From Telmatospirillum sp. (lineage in GTDB: Bacteria; Pseudomonadota; Alphaproteobacteria; Rhodospirillales; Magnetospirillaceae): 41,494 bases of DNA. How positions within the stretch are numbered: position 1 is the stretch's first letter; every line of letters starts with the position of its first letter. Location: positions 1 through 41,494 of the forward strand of contig JARLJB010000038.1 of assembly GCA_031291415.1 (NCBI GenBank). The letters run 5' to 3'. Made by a program: the position numbers and the translations under genes. This document shows, one piece after another, positions 26,729-35,070 of the stretch. The notes beneath the pieces are model-generated. The model worked only from the letters and a program-made list of their open reading frames with translations, was not told the origin of the DNA and ran no database searches.

Positions 26729-26780
26729 CTTCCCCCTCCCCAATCCTCCTCACAGGGAGGACGAGCTGGGGAGGGGAAAG
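26729..26780. repeat. Long imperfect palindrome downstream of the porin gene
   Basis: CTTCCCCCTCCCCA (26729-26742) and TGGGGAGGGGAAAG (26767-26780) pair over 14 bases with one mismatch, and an inner CCTCC/GGAGG pair extends the stem. No T-tract follows, so this is more likely a REP/MITE-like intergenic repeat that also stabilises the porin mRNA end than a classic terminator. Confidence 0.6.
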
Positions 26781-26952
26781 TTGTCAGAATCCGCCGCTGT
26801 CTCAATAAGGTAGAGGGCGATTCAGACCTTGGATCGAAGCGCTGACGGGCCGATTCACGCGACGCTCAGGAATTGGGCGTCAGGATCGGACCACCAGCGC
26901 GTCGTATCGCCTCTTGGCGGGTCGACGGCCGACGGGTAGTGTCTCTCCGATC

Positions 26953-29034
26953 ATGCGTCCCGAAAGCCTTTACCCATTGTTCGCTCCGATGACCGCCCTG
27001 CCCGGCGTAGGGCCGCGGCTTGCGCCATTGGTCGAGAAGATCACCGGTCCACACGTCGTCGACATGCTGTGGCATCTCCCCTACGGGTTGGTCGACCGCC
27101 GCTTCATGCCAAAAGTCGCGGAAGCCCCAGCCGGCAGGATCGCGACCTTGCGAGTGCAGGTTGATCAGCATCTCCCGTCGACGTCCTCTCGCCGGCCTTA
27201 TCGCGTCATTTGCTCGGACGACAGTGGCACCCTGACTTTGGTGTTTTTTCACGCCAAAGGTGACTGGCTTGACAGATTGTTGCCGGTTGGCAGCGAACGA
27301 ATTGTCAGCGGTATGGTCGAGAATTTCAACGATGGTCCGCAGATGACCCATCCCGATCATGTCGTGCCATCTGCTCAATTGGCCGAGGTGATGACGATCG
27401 AGCCGGTCTATCCGCTGACCGCCGGCTTGCCGGGAAAAATAGTGGTCAAGGCCGCCAAGGCAGCTTTGGAACGGACACCGCAGTTGCCGGAGTGGATCGA
27501 TCCGACGTTCTTGCAGCGTCAAGCCTGGCCGTCTTGGCGGACGGCGTTGCAGTGTGTCCATGCACCGACCGGCGAAGCCGACCTCTCGCCGGTTTCGCCG
27601 GCACGGCAGCGGTTGGCCTACGATGAAATGCTGGCCAATCAGTTGGCGCTCGGACTGGTGCGCGCGAGCTTACGGAAGCTGGCAGGACGATCGATCGTCG
27701 GCGACGGAAGGCTTCGGAGAAAAATCGTCGACTCACTTCCCTTTCAACTGACCGGAGCCCAGCAGCGGTCATTGGTTGAGATCGAACGGGATATGGTCGC
27801 CCCGTCGCGCATGCTTCGTCTGCTGCAAGGCGACGTCGGTTCGGGGAAAACCGTGGTGGCGCTGCTCGCCATGGCCGCGGCGGTCGAGTGCGGCTGCCAG
27901 GCGGCCCTGATGGCGCCAACCGAGATCCTCGCCCGGCAACATCTCGCCACCTTGCAAGGTGCTGCCGAAACCGCTGGCCTGCGGCTTGCCCTGCTGACCG
28001 GTCGTGACAAGGGCAAGGCCCGGGGAAAGATCCTTGAGGCATTGGCGGCCGGGGAAATCGACATCCTGATCGGAACGCATGCCCTGTTCCAGGATGGCGT
28101 CGTGTTTCGTGACCTGGCCCTGGCGGTGATCGACGAACAGCACCGGTTCGGTGTGCACCAACGTCTCGATCTGGCGGCCAAAGGACAGGCCATCGACATG
28201 CTGGTGATGACTGCGACCCCGATTCCCAGAACTCTGATGTTGACCGCTTACGGCGACATGGACGTATCGCGTCTCGATGAAAAGCCACCGGGACGGCGCC
28301 CCATCGACACCCGCGTTCTGCCTCTTGCCCGCCTCGACGAGGTCGTGGAAGGCGTAAGACGGGCTATCGGGGCGGGAGCGAAAGTCTATTGGATCTGCCC
28401 ATTGGTCGAGGAATCGGAAAAGATCGACCTCGCCGCCGCCGCCGAACGGCACGCCGAACTCACCACCCTTCTCGGTTCGCGCGTCGGTCTTGTCCACGGC
28501 AAGATGAAAGGGGCGGAAAAGGACGCGGCAATGGCCGCCTTTGCCGCCGACGGTCTCGATTTGCTGGTGGCCACGACAGTCATCGAAGTCGGCGTCAATG
28601 TGCCCGAAGCGACGGTCATGGTCATCGAACATGCGGAACGCTTCGGGCTTGCCCAGTTACACCAGCTGCGGGGTCGCATCGGCCGGAGCGACCGGGCGTC
28701 CACCTGTCTCCTGCTCTACGGTTCGCCGCTCTCGGAGAATGCCAAGGCCCGGCTCAACATCCTTCGAGATTCGGAAGACGGATTTCAAATCGCCGAGGAG
28801 GATCTGCGTCTCAGGGGCGCCGGCGAGCTATTGGGCACCAGGCAAAGCGGTTTGCCGGAATTCCGTCTTGCCGATCTCACGCAGCATGGCGATCTGCTGG
28901 CTACGGCGCGAAATGATGCCCGTCTGATCCTGGAAACTGATCCCGATCTGCAAAAGCCGAGAGGACAAGCCCTGCGGACACTTCTTTATCTCTTCGAACG
29001 GGACGCCGTGGTTAAAACGCTCCGTTCAGGCTAA
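26953..29034 (+). CDS. recG: ATP-dependent DNA helicase RecG
   Basis: A branch-migration helicase that regresses stalled forks and processes recombination intermediates. The 693-residue protein has the wedge/OB domain at the N-terminus (LPGVGPRLAPLVEK, then YRVICSDDSGTLTLVFFH), Walker A GDVGSGKT (about residues 294-301), DEQH (about 393-396) and motif VI QLRGRIGRSDRAS. The frame opens at TTG 26914, but ATG 26953 (MRPESLYPLFAP) is the normal family start; no strong ribosome site is visible. It is divergent from sdhE-mfd with the porin gene in between. Confidence 0.97.
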   Translation: MRPESLYPLFAPMTALPGVGPRLAPLVEKITGPHVVDMLWHLPYGLVDRRFMPKVAEAPAGRIATLRVQVDQHLPSTSSRRPYRVICSDDSGTLTLVFFHAKGDWLDRLLPVGSERIVSGMVENFNDGPQMTHPDHVVPSAQLAEVMTIEPVYPLTAGLPGKIVVKAAKAALERTPQLPEWIDPTFLQRQAWPSWRTALQCVHAPTGEADLSPVSPARQRLAYDEMLANQLALGLVRASLRKLAGRSIVGDGRLRRKIVDSLPFQLTGAQQRSLVEIERDMVAPSRMLRLLQGDVGSGKTVVALLAMAAAVECGCQAALMAPTEILARQHLATLQGAAETAGLRLALLTGRDKGKARGKILEALAAGEIDILIGTHALFQDGVVFRDLALAVIDEQHRFGVHQRLDLAAKGQAIDMLVMTATPIPRTLMLTAYGDMDVSRLDEKPPGRRPIDTRVLPLARLDEVVEGVRRAIGAGAKVYWICPLVEESEKIDLAAAAERHAELTTLLGSRVGLVHGKMKGAEKDAAMAAFAADGLDLLVATTVIEVGVNVPEATVMVIEHAERFGLAQLHQLRGRIGRSDRASTCLLLYGSPLSENAKARLNILRDSEDGFQIAEEDLRLRGAGELLGTRQSGLPEFRLADLTQHGDLLATARNDARLILETDPDLQKPRGQALRTLLYLFERDAVVKTLRSG

Positions 29035-29115
29035 GGGCCTGTCGCGAAATTATCGCTCCAGGTCCTTAAGTTCCACATGACGCCTGCGCTCCGCTCCGGC
29101 GGGCTCAAACGCCGC

Positions 29116-29808
29116 TCAGGCTAACGGGATCTTGTCGAAATCCAGCTCGGGTTGCAGGTCGCGGGGCGTGACGATTCCTCCCGAAATTACCAATTTCAGT
29201 CCGTCCTCGACCGACATGTCGAGCAGATGAACGTCGGTCCGCGGCAGGAAGAGCAGAAATCCGGACGTCGGATTGGGCGTGGTCGGCACGAACACGTTGA
29301 CGAGGTCGACGCCGACGGACCCGCTGATGACATTGGTCGTCTGGCCGGTGATGAAGGCGACGGTCCATATTCCCCGTCTTGGATATTCGATCAGCGCAAC
29401 CTCTCGGAAGGCTTGTGACTTCTGCGCCAGCACGGTTTCGAAGATCTGCTTGATAGCCGAATAGAGGCCGCGCAAAACAGGCGTGCGTTGCATGATGGCT
29501 TCAGTAAGGCGCAGCCATACCCTGCCAAGAAATCCCGCCGTTAACGCTCCGACCAGGGTCAGGGCGACGACGACCAGGAGCAGACCGACGCCGGGAATGC
29601 CCCACAGTTTTGGGTTCAAAGTTGCCGGAAGCAAAGGGGTGACCTGGCGATCGACGAAATCGATGAACAGCCAGGCGATATAGATCGTGATGGAAATCGG
29701 CGCAGTGAAAAGAATCCCGGCAAAGAAGTAGGCTCGCAGACGGCCCATCAGGGTAAGTCGCCCAGGGCTGCCGGAGACCGGAGGCGTGTTGTCGTTCTGT
29801 TCGTTCAT
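29116..29808 (-). CDS. DUF502 family membrane protein
   Basis: A 230-residue inner-membrane protein of the DUF502 family. Two hydrophobic segments (about residues 25-50 and 68-95) precede a soluble domain with GFLLFLPRTDVHLLDMSVEDGLKL-type sequence and the typical PTTPNPTSG stretch. Members are frequent beside recG in alphaproteobacteria; function is unknown. GAACGGAAA precedes ATG 29808. It converges on recG with an 80-base gap that contains no clear terminator. Confidence 0.92.
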   Translation of the reverse strand: MNEQNDNTPPVSGSPGRLTLMGRLRAYFFAGILFTAPISITIYIAWLFIDFVDRQVTPLLPATLNPKLWGIPGVGLLLVVVALTLVGALTAGFLGRVWLRLTEAIMQRTPVLRGLYSAIKQIFETVLAQKSQAFREVALIEYPRRGIWTVAFITGQTTNVISGSVGVDLVNVFVPTTPNPTSGFLLFLPRTDVHLLDMSVEDGLKLVISGGIVTPRDLQPELDFDKIPLA

Positions 29809-30071
29809 TTTCCGTTCTTTCTACCGCAAAACCGATGACGCTGCCGCCCGGCCCGCGGCAACCTCGTGAAAAAATCTGACGGATGGCGCCGCCGATGTTC
29901 GGCGACCGAGCATCGGCGATGGACCTCAAGATGCGAGACGATTGTCTCGTGGAGTTTCCCCCCCTGTCAACGTTAGGAGCGTGTCTCCCCGATGCGAATG
30001 GCTCTTCCCTCTATCCCCGACCGCCCGATTGTGGAATTGTGAAGCGACGTTCAAATCATCCGGGCATCCCC

Positions 30072-30554
30072 ATGGACCGATTGTTACCATCAGCGCCTGT
30101 CGTCGGCGTTGGCGCCGTCGTCTGGAAGCAAGACCGATTTCTGTTGATCCGCCGAGGCCATCCCCCGAACCAGGGAAGCTGGAGTCTGCCTGGCGGACAT
30201 CAGGAACTCGGGGAAACCGTGCAGCAGGCCGGCGAACGGGAGATTCTCGAGGAAACCGGCGTCACCATAAGGGTTGTCGATGTTCTTGCCGTCGTCGATC
30301 TGATGGACGGCCCCGGTCGGGAATTGAACTATCACTACACGGTCATCGATCTGCAGGCGGAATGGCTGGCCGGCGACGCGGTGGCCGGCGACGATGCCGC
30401 TGCCGTCGTCTGGGCCGATCCGGACCGCCTTGAACCTTTTAAACTGAGTGAGGATCTGTTACGGGTCGTGGCGCAGTCCAATAGACGTCGTAAAGGCATG
30501 GACTTTGGTCGGATACTGCTTTCCCTCGAAATGGCCGACAATCATCACGCTTGA
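30072..30554 (+). CDS. Nudix hydrolase
   Basis: A 160-residue pyrophosphohydrolase. The complete Nudix box Gx5Ex7REUxEExGU is at residues 42-64 (G42, E48, R56-E57, E60-E61, G63). It resembles ADP-ribose or oxidised-nucleotide pyrophosphatases of the short MutT/NudF kind; the substrate cannot be assigned. ATG 30072 (MDRLLPSAPVVGVGAVV) is the family-like start although the frame opens at 29883. The 263-base stretch after the DUF502 start holds no other gene. Its stop lies just before the ArgE-like gene. Confidence 0.9.
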   Translation: MDRLLPSAPVVGVGAVVWKQDRFLLIRRGHPPNQGSWSLPGGHQELGETVQQAGEREILEETGVTIRVVDVLAVVDLMDGPGRELNYHYTVIDLQAEWLAGDAVAGDDAAAVVWADPDRLEPFKLSEDLLRVVAQSNRRRKGMDFGRILLSLEMADNHHA

Positions 30555-30634
30555 AACCTTCCCGGTTTATCTGGCATTTCGAGGGGGCGCTGGCCTATGA
30601 TAGCGCTTTAACAGGATTGCAATTTCCCCATATC

Positions 30635-31792
30635 ATGCGCCCTTCCCCCGCCTGCATCTCGATGATCGAACGGCTGGTCGCCTTCGATACCACCAGTCAC
30701 CGTTCGAATCTCGACGCGATATCCTTTCTCAGGGAAACGCTGGAAGCCCTTGGCGCGCAATGCCGTCTAACCTATGACGACGAACGGCGGAAAGCCAATC
30801 TTTACGCGACCTTGGGGCCGACGGATCGGCCCGGTATCATGCTGTCTGGCCATACCGATGTCGTCCCGGTCGACGGCCAGACGTGGAGTAGCGACCCGTT
30901 TCGCCTGACTGAACGCAACAGTTGTTTTTTCGGCCGCGGATCGGCCGATATGAAGTCCTTCATCGGGCTTTGCATGGCGCTTGCCCCGGAATTCCTCGCC
31001 CGCGGTCTTGAGACGCCCCTGCACTTTTCCTTTTCTTACGACGAGGAAATGGGATGCGTCGGGGTCCGTCGTCTGATCAGCGACATGGCCGGTTTGCCGA
31101 TCAAACCTAAGTTATGCATTGTCGGCGAACCAACGGGTATGCAAGTGATCGCCGGTCACAAAGGCAAGAAAAGCCTGCGGTGCCATGTCCATGGCAAGGA
31201 ATGCCATTCCGCGTTGGCGCAAGGCGTCAACGCCGTCGAAGCGGCAGCCGAGGTGATCGCCCATATCTCGACAATTCAGCGCCGAATCCGCCGCGACGGT
31301 CCGTTTGACCAGTCCTATGAACCGCCTTACACCACCTTGCATACGGGGATCGTGAAGGGCGGACGCGCCTTGAACATCGTGCCGCGCGACTGCGAGTTCG
31401 AGTTCGAAATCCGCGCCCTGCCGGGGCATGATTCGGACGCCTTGTTCGAAGAGATCCGGCGTTTCGCCACCAGCCAGATCGAGCCGGAAATGAAAGCGGT
31501 CGATCCCGCCACCGGGCTGGAATTCGAGATCATGAATAACACGACCGGCTTCGATCTGCCCGACGACCATCCGGCGGTACGCTTCGTCTCCGCCCTGACC
31601 GGCGCCAATCAAACCGGCCGGGTGAGCTTCGGCACCGAGGCCGGCCTGTTCAACGACGCGGGTGTTCCGACCGTGGTCTGCGGCCCGGGATTCATAGAAC
31701 AGGCCCACCGTCCGGATGAGTTCATCTCAGCCGACCAGTTGGCTCAAGGGGAAGCCTTTCTTCGCCGTCTGATGGACTACGTCTGTCGCTGA
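30635..31792 (+). CDS. argE: Acetylornithine deacetylase (ArgE, M20 family)
   Basis: A zinc metallopeptidase-family amidohydrolase that removes the acetyl group from N-acetylornithine in arginine synthesis. Metal and catalytic residues are visible: H73 and D75 (SGHTDVVPVDG), D105 (GRGSADMKSF), the EE pair in SYDEEMG, and the late His in GFIEQAHRPDEF. The length from ATG 30635 (385 residues) is normal. The frame reaches back to a TTG at 30551 that overlaps the Nudix stop (TTGA), and ATG 30662 is a later choice; no ribosome site decides this. M20 relatives with other substrates are possible. Confidence 0.88.
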   Translation: MRPSPACISMIERLVAFDTTSHRSNLDAISFLRETLEALGAQCRLTYDDERRKANLYATLGPTDRPGIMLSGHTDVVPVDGQTWSSDPFRLTERNSCFFGRGSADMKSFIGLCMALAPEFLARGLETPLHFSFSYDEEMGCVGVRRLISDMAGLPIKPKLCIVGEPTGMQVIAGHKGKKSLRCHVHGKECHSALAQGVNAVEAAAEVIAHISTIQRRIRRDGPFDQSYEPPYTTLHTGIVKGGRALNIVPRDCEFEFEIRALPGHDSDALFEEIRRFATSQIEPEMKAVDPATGLEFEIMNNTTGFDLPDDHPAVRFVSALTGANQTGRVSFGTEAGLFNDAGVPTVVCGPGFIEQAHRPDEFISADQLAQGEAFLRRLMDYVCR

Positions 31793-31804
31793 ACGACCCG
31801 GCAG

Positions 31805-32035
31805 TCAGACTTTTTCCACGTCGACGTCGTGGTTGCGCTTGCCGTAATGGTCGAACCAGTCGGCGCCTCGGGGAATGACGTTCCCGTTGCGGAACCAGGC
31901 GTGATGATGTTCGAGAATTGCCGCCTGTTGTTCCCAGAGATGCCCGTAAGCTCCGATGCCGACCAACATAAGCCGCATCCATCCTTCCCATATGGCGATC
32001 TGCATTTTAAAAATAGGCGTGCATTGCGTCGTCAT
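31805..32035 (-). CDS. Small conserved-looking protein of unknown function
   Basis: A 76-residue protein rich in Trp, His and Met (QIAIWEGWMRLMLVGIGAYG, then EHHHAWFRNGNVIPRGADWFDHYGKR) ending HDVDVEKV. It has no clear signal peptide; the N-terminal half could form an amphipathic helix. I do not recognise a family. ATG 32035 (MTTQCTPIFKM) looks better than the upstream 32065 start. It converges on argE, 12 bases between stops. Confidence 0.65.
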   Translation of the reverse strand: MTTQCTPIFKMQIAIWEGWMRLMLVGIGAYGHLWEQQAAILEHHHAWFRNGNVIPRGADWFDHYGKRNHDVDVEKV

Positions 32036-32241
32036 GGCGGTCCCCTCCACCCGCTGACCAACCACTCCAGGTCATCGGTTGTCAATCTTAGCAGATTGCG
32101 CCGGCGGTCTTAATCGCCTTCTTGCCAGCGCCGGGGCGATCGGTCGAGACCGTGCAAACTCCTGGGTTTTGACAGCAATGATTGTTCCTTGCGTCAATGA
32201 GTGGCAAACTCAGGTTCGTTACTCACTTTAGGCCGAAAGTT

Positions 32242-32637
32242 ATGGTGCAGACAGATAACAACCGTCTTCGCAAGATCGCGGGTAATTTGTCGGAGGACGA
32301 ACGCAAAAGCAAATTGAGCTCGGCCGCTGACATTCGCCGCGACATTGAAGAGACGCTGGGAACGGATATCATCAACCAGGAAAAACTGGTTGCCCTTGCT
32401 GAGGCAATATGGCTGGCCGTGCCGGTATCGGTGCGCCCGAAATTTACTGCCGAGGATTGGCAGAAAGCCATTCACGAACGCTGCACGTCGGCTCTGGTCC
32501 GTGCCGAGCAGAAATTGGAAGAGAACAAATACGACGACAAGATGTTTGCGGCCAAGGTTAAGATTCTTCGCCAAACCTTTGCATCTCAAGTGATTCGCGC
32601 CATGCAGGGGGTTGCCGACAAATATCGCCGGGGCTGA
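32242..32637 (+). CDS. Uncharacterised helical protein
   Basis: A 131-residue, mostly helical, charged protein without signal peptide or membrane segment. Notable segments are SSAADIRRDIEETLGTDI and LAEAIWLAVPVSVRPKFTAEDW. No family recognised. The frame is open from TTG 32182, with further starts at ATG 32197 and ATG 32242; I prefer the last because sequence before it looks non-coding. It precedes a receiver-domain gene and the flagellin gene on the same strand. Confidence 0.65.
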   Translation: MVQTDNNRLRKIAGNLSEDERKSKLSSAADIRRDIEETLGTDIINQEKLVALAEAIWLAVPVSVRPKFTAEDWQKAIHERCTSALVRAEQKLEENKYDDKMFAAKVKILRQTFASQVIRAMQGVADKYRRG

Positions 32638-32723
32638 TTGGTTTTGGCGATCTTGGTCAAAGTGGGTACAAGACTGCGCCTTGTGATGCCCGACGGGGTC
32701 TGTTTCGCTGTTAAAGTTGACTC

Positions 32724-33149
32724 ATGACATCATGTGACATCGACTTCGGTAAACTGACATTCCTGGTTATCGAAGATCAGGAATATGTCCGGTCTTTGAT
32801 CTCCGAACTGCTGAAGCGGCTTGGCGCCGATCGTGTTTTTGAAGAGAGCAACGGCGCCGCCGCTTTGGAGTTGTTGAAAACTGCCACACCGGATTTCGTT
32901 TTTTGCGATATCAAAATGGAACCGGTGGACGGCCTCGAATTCCTTCGTCGCGTTCGCACCGGGGTGGATGGTGTCGGCGACCGTCAACTGCCGATCGTTT
33001 TTTTGACCAGCGATTCGGAACGGACGACCGTCATGGCCGCCATCGAAGGAAATGTCGACGGTTACCTGGTCAAACCGGTTTCGCTTGGCGATCTCAAAGC
33101 GAAAATCACCTTTGTCCTGGAGAGACGGCGCGCCGCTGCCAGGCGATAG
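32724..33149 (+). CDS. Single-domain response regulator (CheY-like)
   Basis: A 141-residue stand-alone receiver domain. Acidic pocket E17-D18, phosphoacceptor D62 (FCDIKMEPVDG), T95 (FLTSDS) and K117 (YLVKPVS) are all present, so it should accept phosphate. No output domain follows; the tail is Arg/Ala-rich. With flagellin 220 bases downstream it may serve motility, but the cognate kinase is not in the window. No clear ribosome site precedes ATG 32724. Confidence 0.92.
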   Translation: MTSCDIDFGKLTFLVIEDQEYVRSLISELLKRLGADRVFEESNGAAALELLKTATPDFVFCDIKMEPVDGLEFLRRVRTGVDGVGDRQLPIVFLTSDSERTTVMAAIEGNVDGYLVKPVSLGDLKAKITFVLERRRAAARR

Positions 33150-33369
33150 CCGACGCCGATCGACAGTTTCCAAAAGTCCTTTATTTTCAGGAGCAAACCT
33201 CCGCTTGGATTGGCTTGGCGGAAGGGGCGAAGGTCGTGTCTTGCCAGTAAGCATAGAGGTCAAAGGACCAAAAAAATCACACATTCGTATGCTGCTAACC
33301 ATTATTTAAGGTTTGCATGAACATGATACTTCCCAGTTGGCCTAAGTGTCAGCCCAATAGGGGGTCAGC

Positions 33370-34197
33370 ATGCCTGTCATTTCAACTAATAACGCGGCCA
33401 ATTCTGCGTTGAACTATTTGAACCAGAACTCGAGCAAGGAAACCAACTTGCTCTCCAAGTTGGCCAGCGGCTCGCGTATTGTTCAGGCATCTGACGACGC
33501 GGCCGGTTTGGCCATTGGAACCCAGCTTGACGCCGGCGTCGCGGTCTACACCCAAGATCAGACCAACGTGCAGCAAGGCACGGCGATCCTGCAGTCGGCC
33601 GATGGCGCCTTGGCGCAGATCAGCAACGTCCTGCAGCGCATGATGTCGCTGGCCACCGAAGCCGCTTCCGGCCAGGTGACCAATGCCCAGCGTTCTCAGG
33701 ACATCAACACGGAATACACGCAGCTCAAGACCGAAATCGGCAGTATCGTCGACAGCACGACCTATGCTGGCCAGACGCTGTTGACCGGTTCGTTCCTCAG
33801 CAATGTGAAGTTCATGGTCGGCACCTTGTCGTCGAACTTCATCACCATTTCCGTGGCAACCGTGTCGGTCAACGGTCTGCTTGGCTCCTCGGGCTCGACA
33901 GTGAGCACGGCGGCGACGGCCTTGGCGTCGATCAATGTCATCGGTTCGGCGATCAACCTGGTCACCCAGAGCCGCGCCAAGGTGGGCGCCTACGAATCGC
34001 AGTTCAATTTCAGCGGCCAGGATATTTCCACCAATATCCAGAACATCTCCTCAGCCGCATCGGTGATCATGGATGCCGACGTCGCGCAGGTAAAATCGAA
34101 CCTGTCGTCCGTCGACGTGAAGACGCAGGCTTCGGTCGCCGCTCTGACCCAGGCTTCGCAGCTTCCGCAGGAACTGTTGAAACTCCTGCAGTCATAA
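33370..34197 (+). CDS. Flagellin
   Basis: The filament subunit of the flagellum. At 275 residues it is a short flagellin with only the conserved D0/D1 helices: the N-terminal domain (MPVISTNNAANSALNYLNQN, then ASGSRIVQASDDAAGLAIG) and the C-terminal domain (RAKVGAYESQFNF through to the amphipathic end LPQELLKLLQS), with a small variable Ser/Thr/Val-rich middle (about residues 150-190). AGGGGGTC lies just before ATG 33370. The leader at 33150-33369 has no recognisable sigma-28 or sigma-54 promoter. A strong terminator follows. Cysteines are absent. Confidence 0.96.
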   Translation: MPVISTNNAANSALNYLNQNSSKETNLLSKLASGSRIVQASDDAAGLAIGTQLDAGVAVYTQDQTNVQQGTAILQSADGALAQISNVLQRMMSLATEAASGQVTNAQRSQDINTEYTQLKTEIGSIVDSTTYAGQTLLTGSFLSNVKFMVGTLSSNFITISVATVSVNGLLGSSGSTVSTAATALASINVIGSAINLVTQSRAKVGAYESQFNFSGQDISTNIQNISSAASVIMDADVAQVKSNLSSVDVKTQASVAALTQASQLPQELLKLLQS

Positions 34198-34223
34198 ACT
34201 TCGGTCCGTGATTGAAAGACGAC

Positions 34224-34255
34224 AAAAAGGGCCGGCGTTATCGCCGGCCTTTTTT
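34224..34255 (+). terminator. Rho-independent terminator of flagellin, probably bidirectional
   Basis: GGCCGGCG (34230-34237), loop TTAT, CGCCGGCC (34242-34249), then TTTTTT. The A-tract AAAAA on the left side gives a T-tract on the other strand, so it can also end the convergent TauE/SafE transcript. Confidence 0.95.
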
Positions 34256-35013
34256 ATATCAAGCCCCTCCCACCATCCCACAACAGCTTGGCGCCCACCG
34301 CGATCAACAGGTAATAGATTACGGTGAAGAAACGCTCGGCCGGAACCCTGCGCACCAGCAGCACGCCAGCCCAGGTCGACACGATGGCCAAAGGGAAAAG
34401 GGCTGCTGATGTCAGCATGGTGTCGCGCGTCAACTGGCCAAGAGCCACGAAAAATGGAAGCTTGAACCAGTTGAGCGCGGCGAAGAACAGGATGCCGGTG
34501 CCAATGAAGAGATCCTTTGGCAGCCGCTGCGGGATCACATAAACCTGAAACGGTGGTGCTCCTGCATTGGCGATCATGCTGGTGAAACCGGAGACCACGC
34601 CCCAAAGGATGCCCGAGGGCAGCCCTGGACGCAACGGCGCGGCGGCCACCTCCCCGCCGCTCCAGAAACAGGCGGCGCAGGCCGAAAATGACCGAGATCA
34701 AACCAACAGCAAAGGCGATCGCGGCGTCGGACACTCTGGCCGCGAAGAAATAGCCGAGAAAGACACCGCCAAAGGCTGATGGCAACAGGATCGCCATGTT
34801 TCGCCGATCCCAGGCATGCCGATAAACCCACACTCCGACGGCATCCTGGACGATCAGGATCGGCAAGATGATCGAGGCGCCGTGGATGGGGGAAATGACA
34901 AGAGAGATCAGGGGCATGGCAAGCATGCTGACGCCAGTGAAACCTCCCTTGCTAAGGCCGAGAAGAATCACAGCCGGGATGGCGGCCGCATAGAACAGGG
35001 GGTCGGAAATCAA
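34254..35013 (-). pseudogene. TauE/SafE family permease, frameshifted
   Basis: An eight-segment membrane protein of the TauE/SafE (sulfite exporter-like) family, read in two frames. The N-terminal half (35013 to about 34655) begins MISDPLFYAAAIPAVILLGLSK with the family motif SKGGFTG and ends at LRRLFLERR. The C-terminal half (about 34650-34254) carries the second motif (FTSMIANAGAPPFQVY). The frames join if one base is removed from a run of four G/C at 34652-34655, which would give a normal protein of about 250 residues. It is either a recent loss or a sequencing error. The original frame would run into the flagellin stop. Confidence 0.88.
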
Positions 35014-35070
35014 TTTTTCTTTTCCATGAAACGGAGAACGAGGGGAAAACCCGATCCCACGATCGACAAT

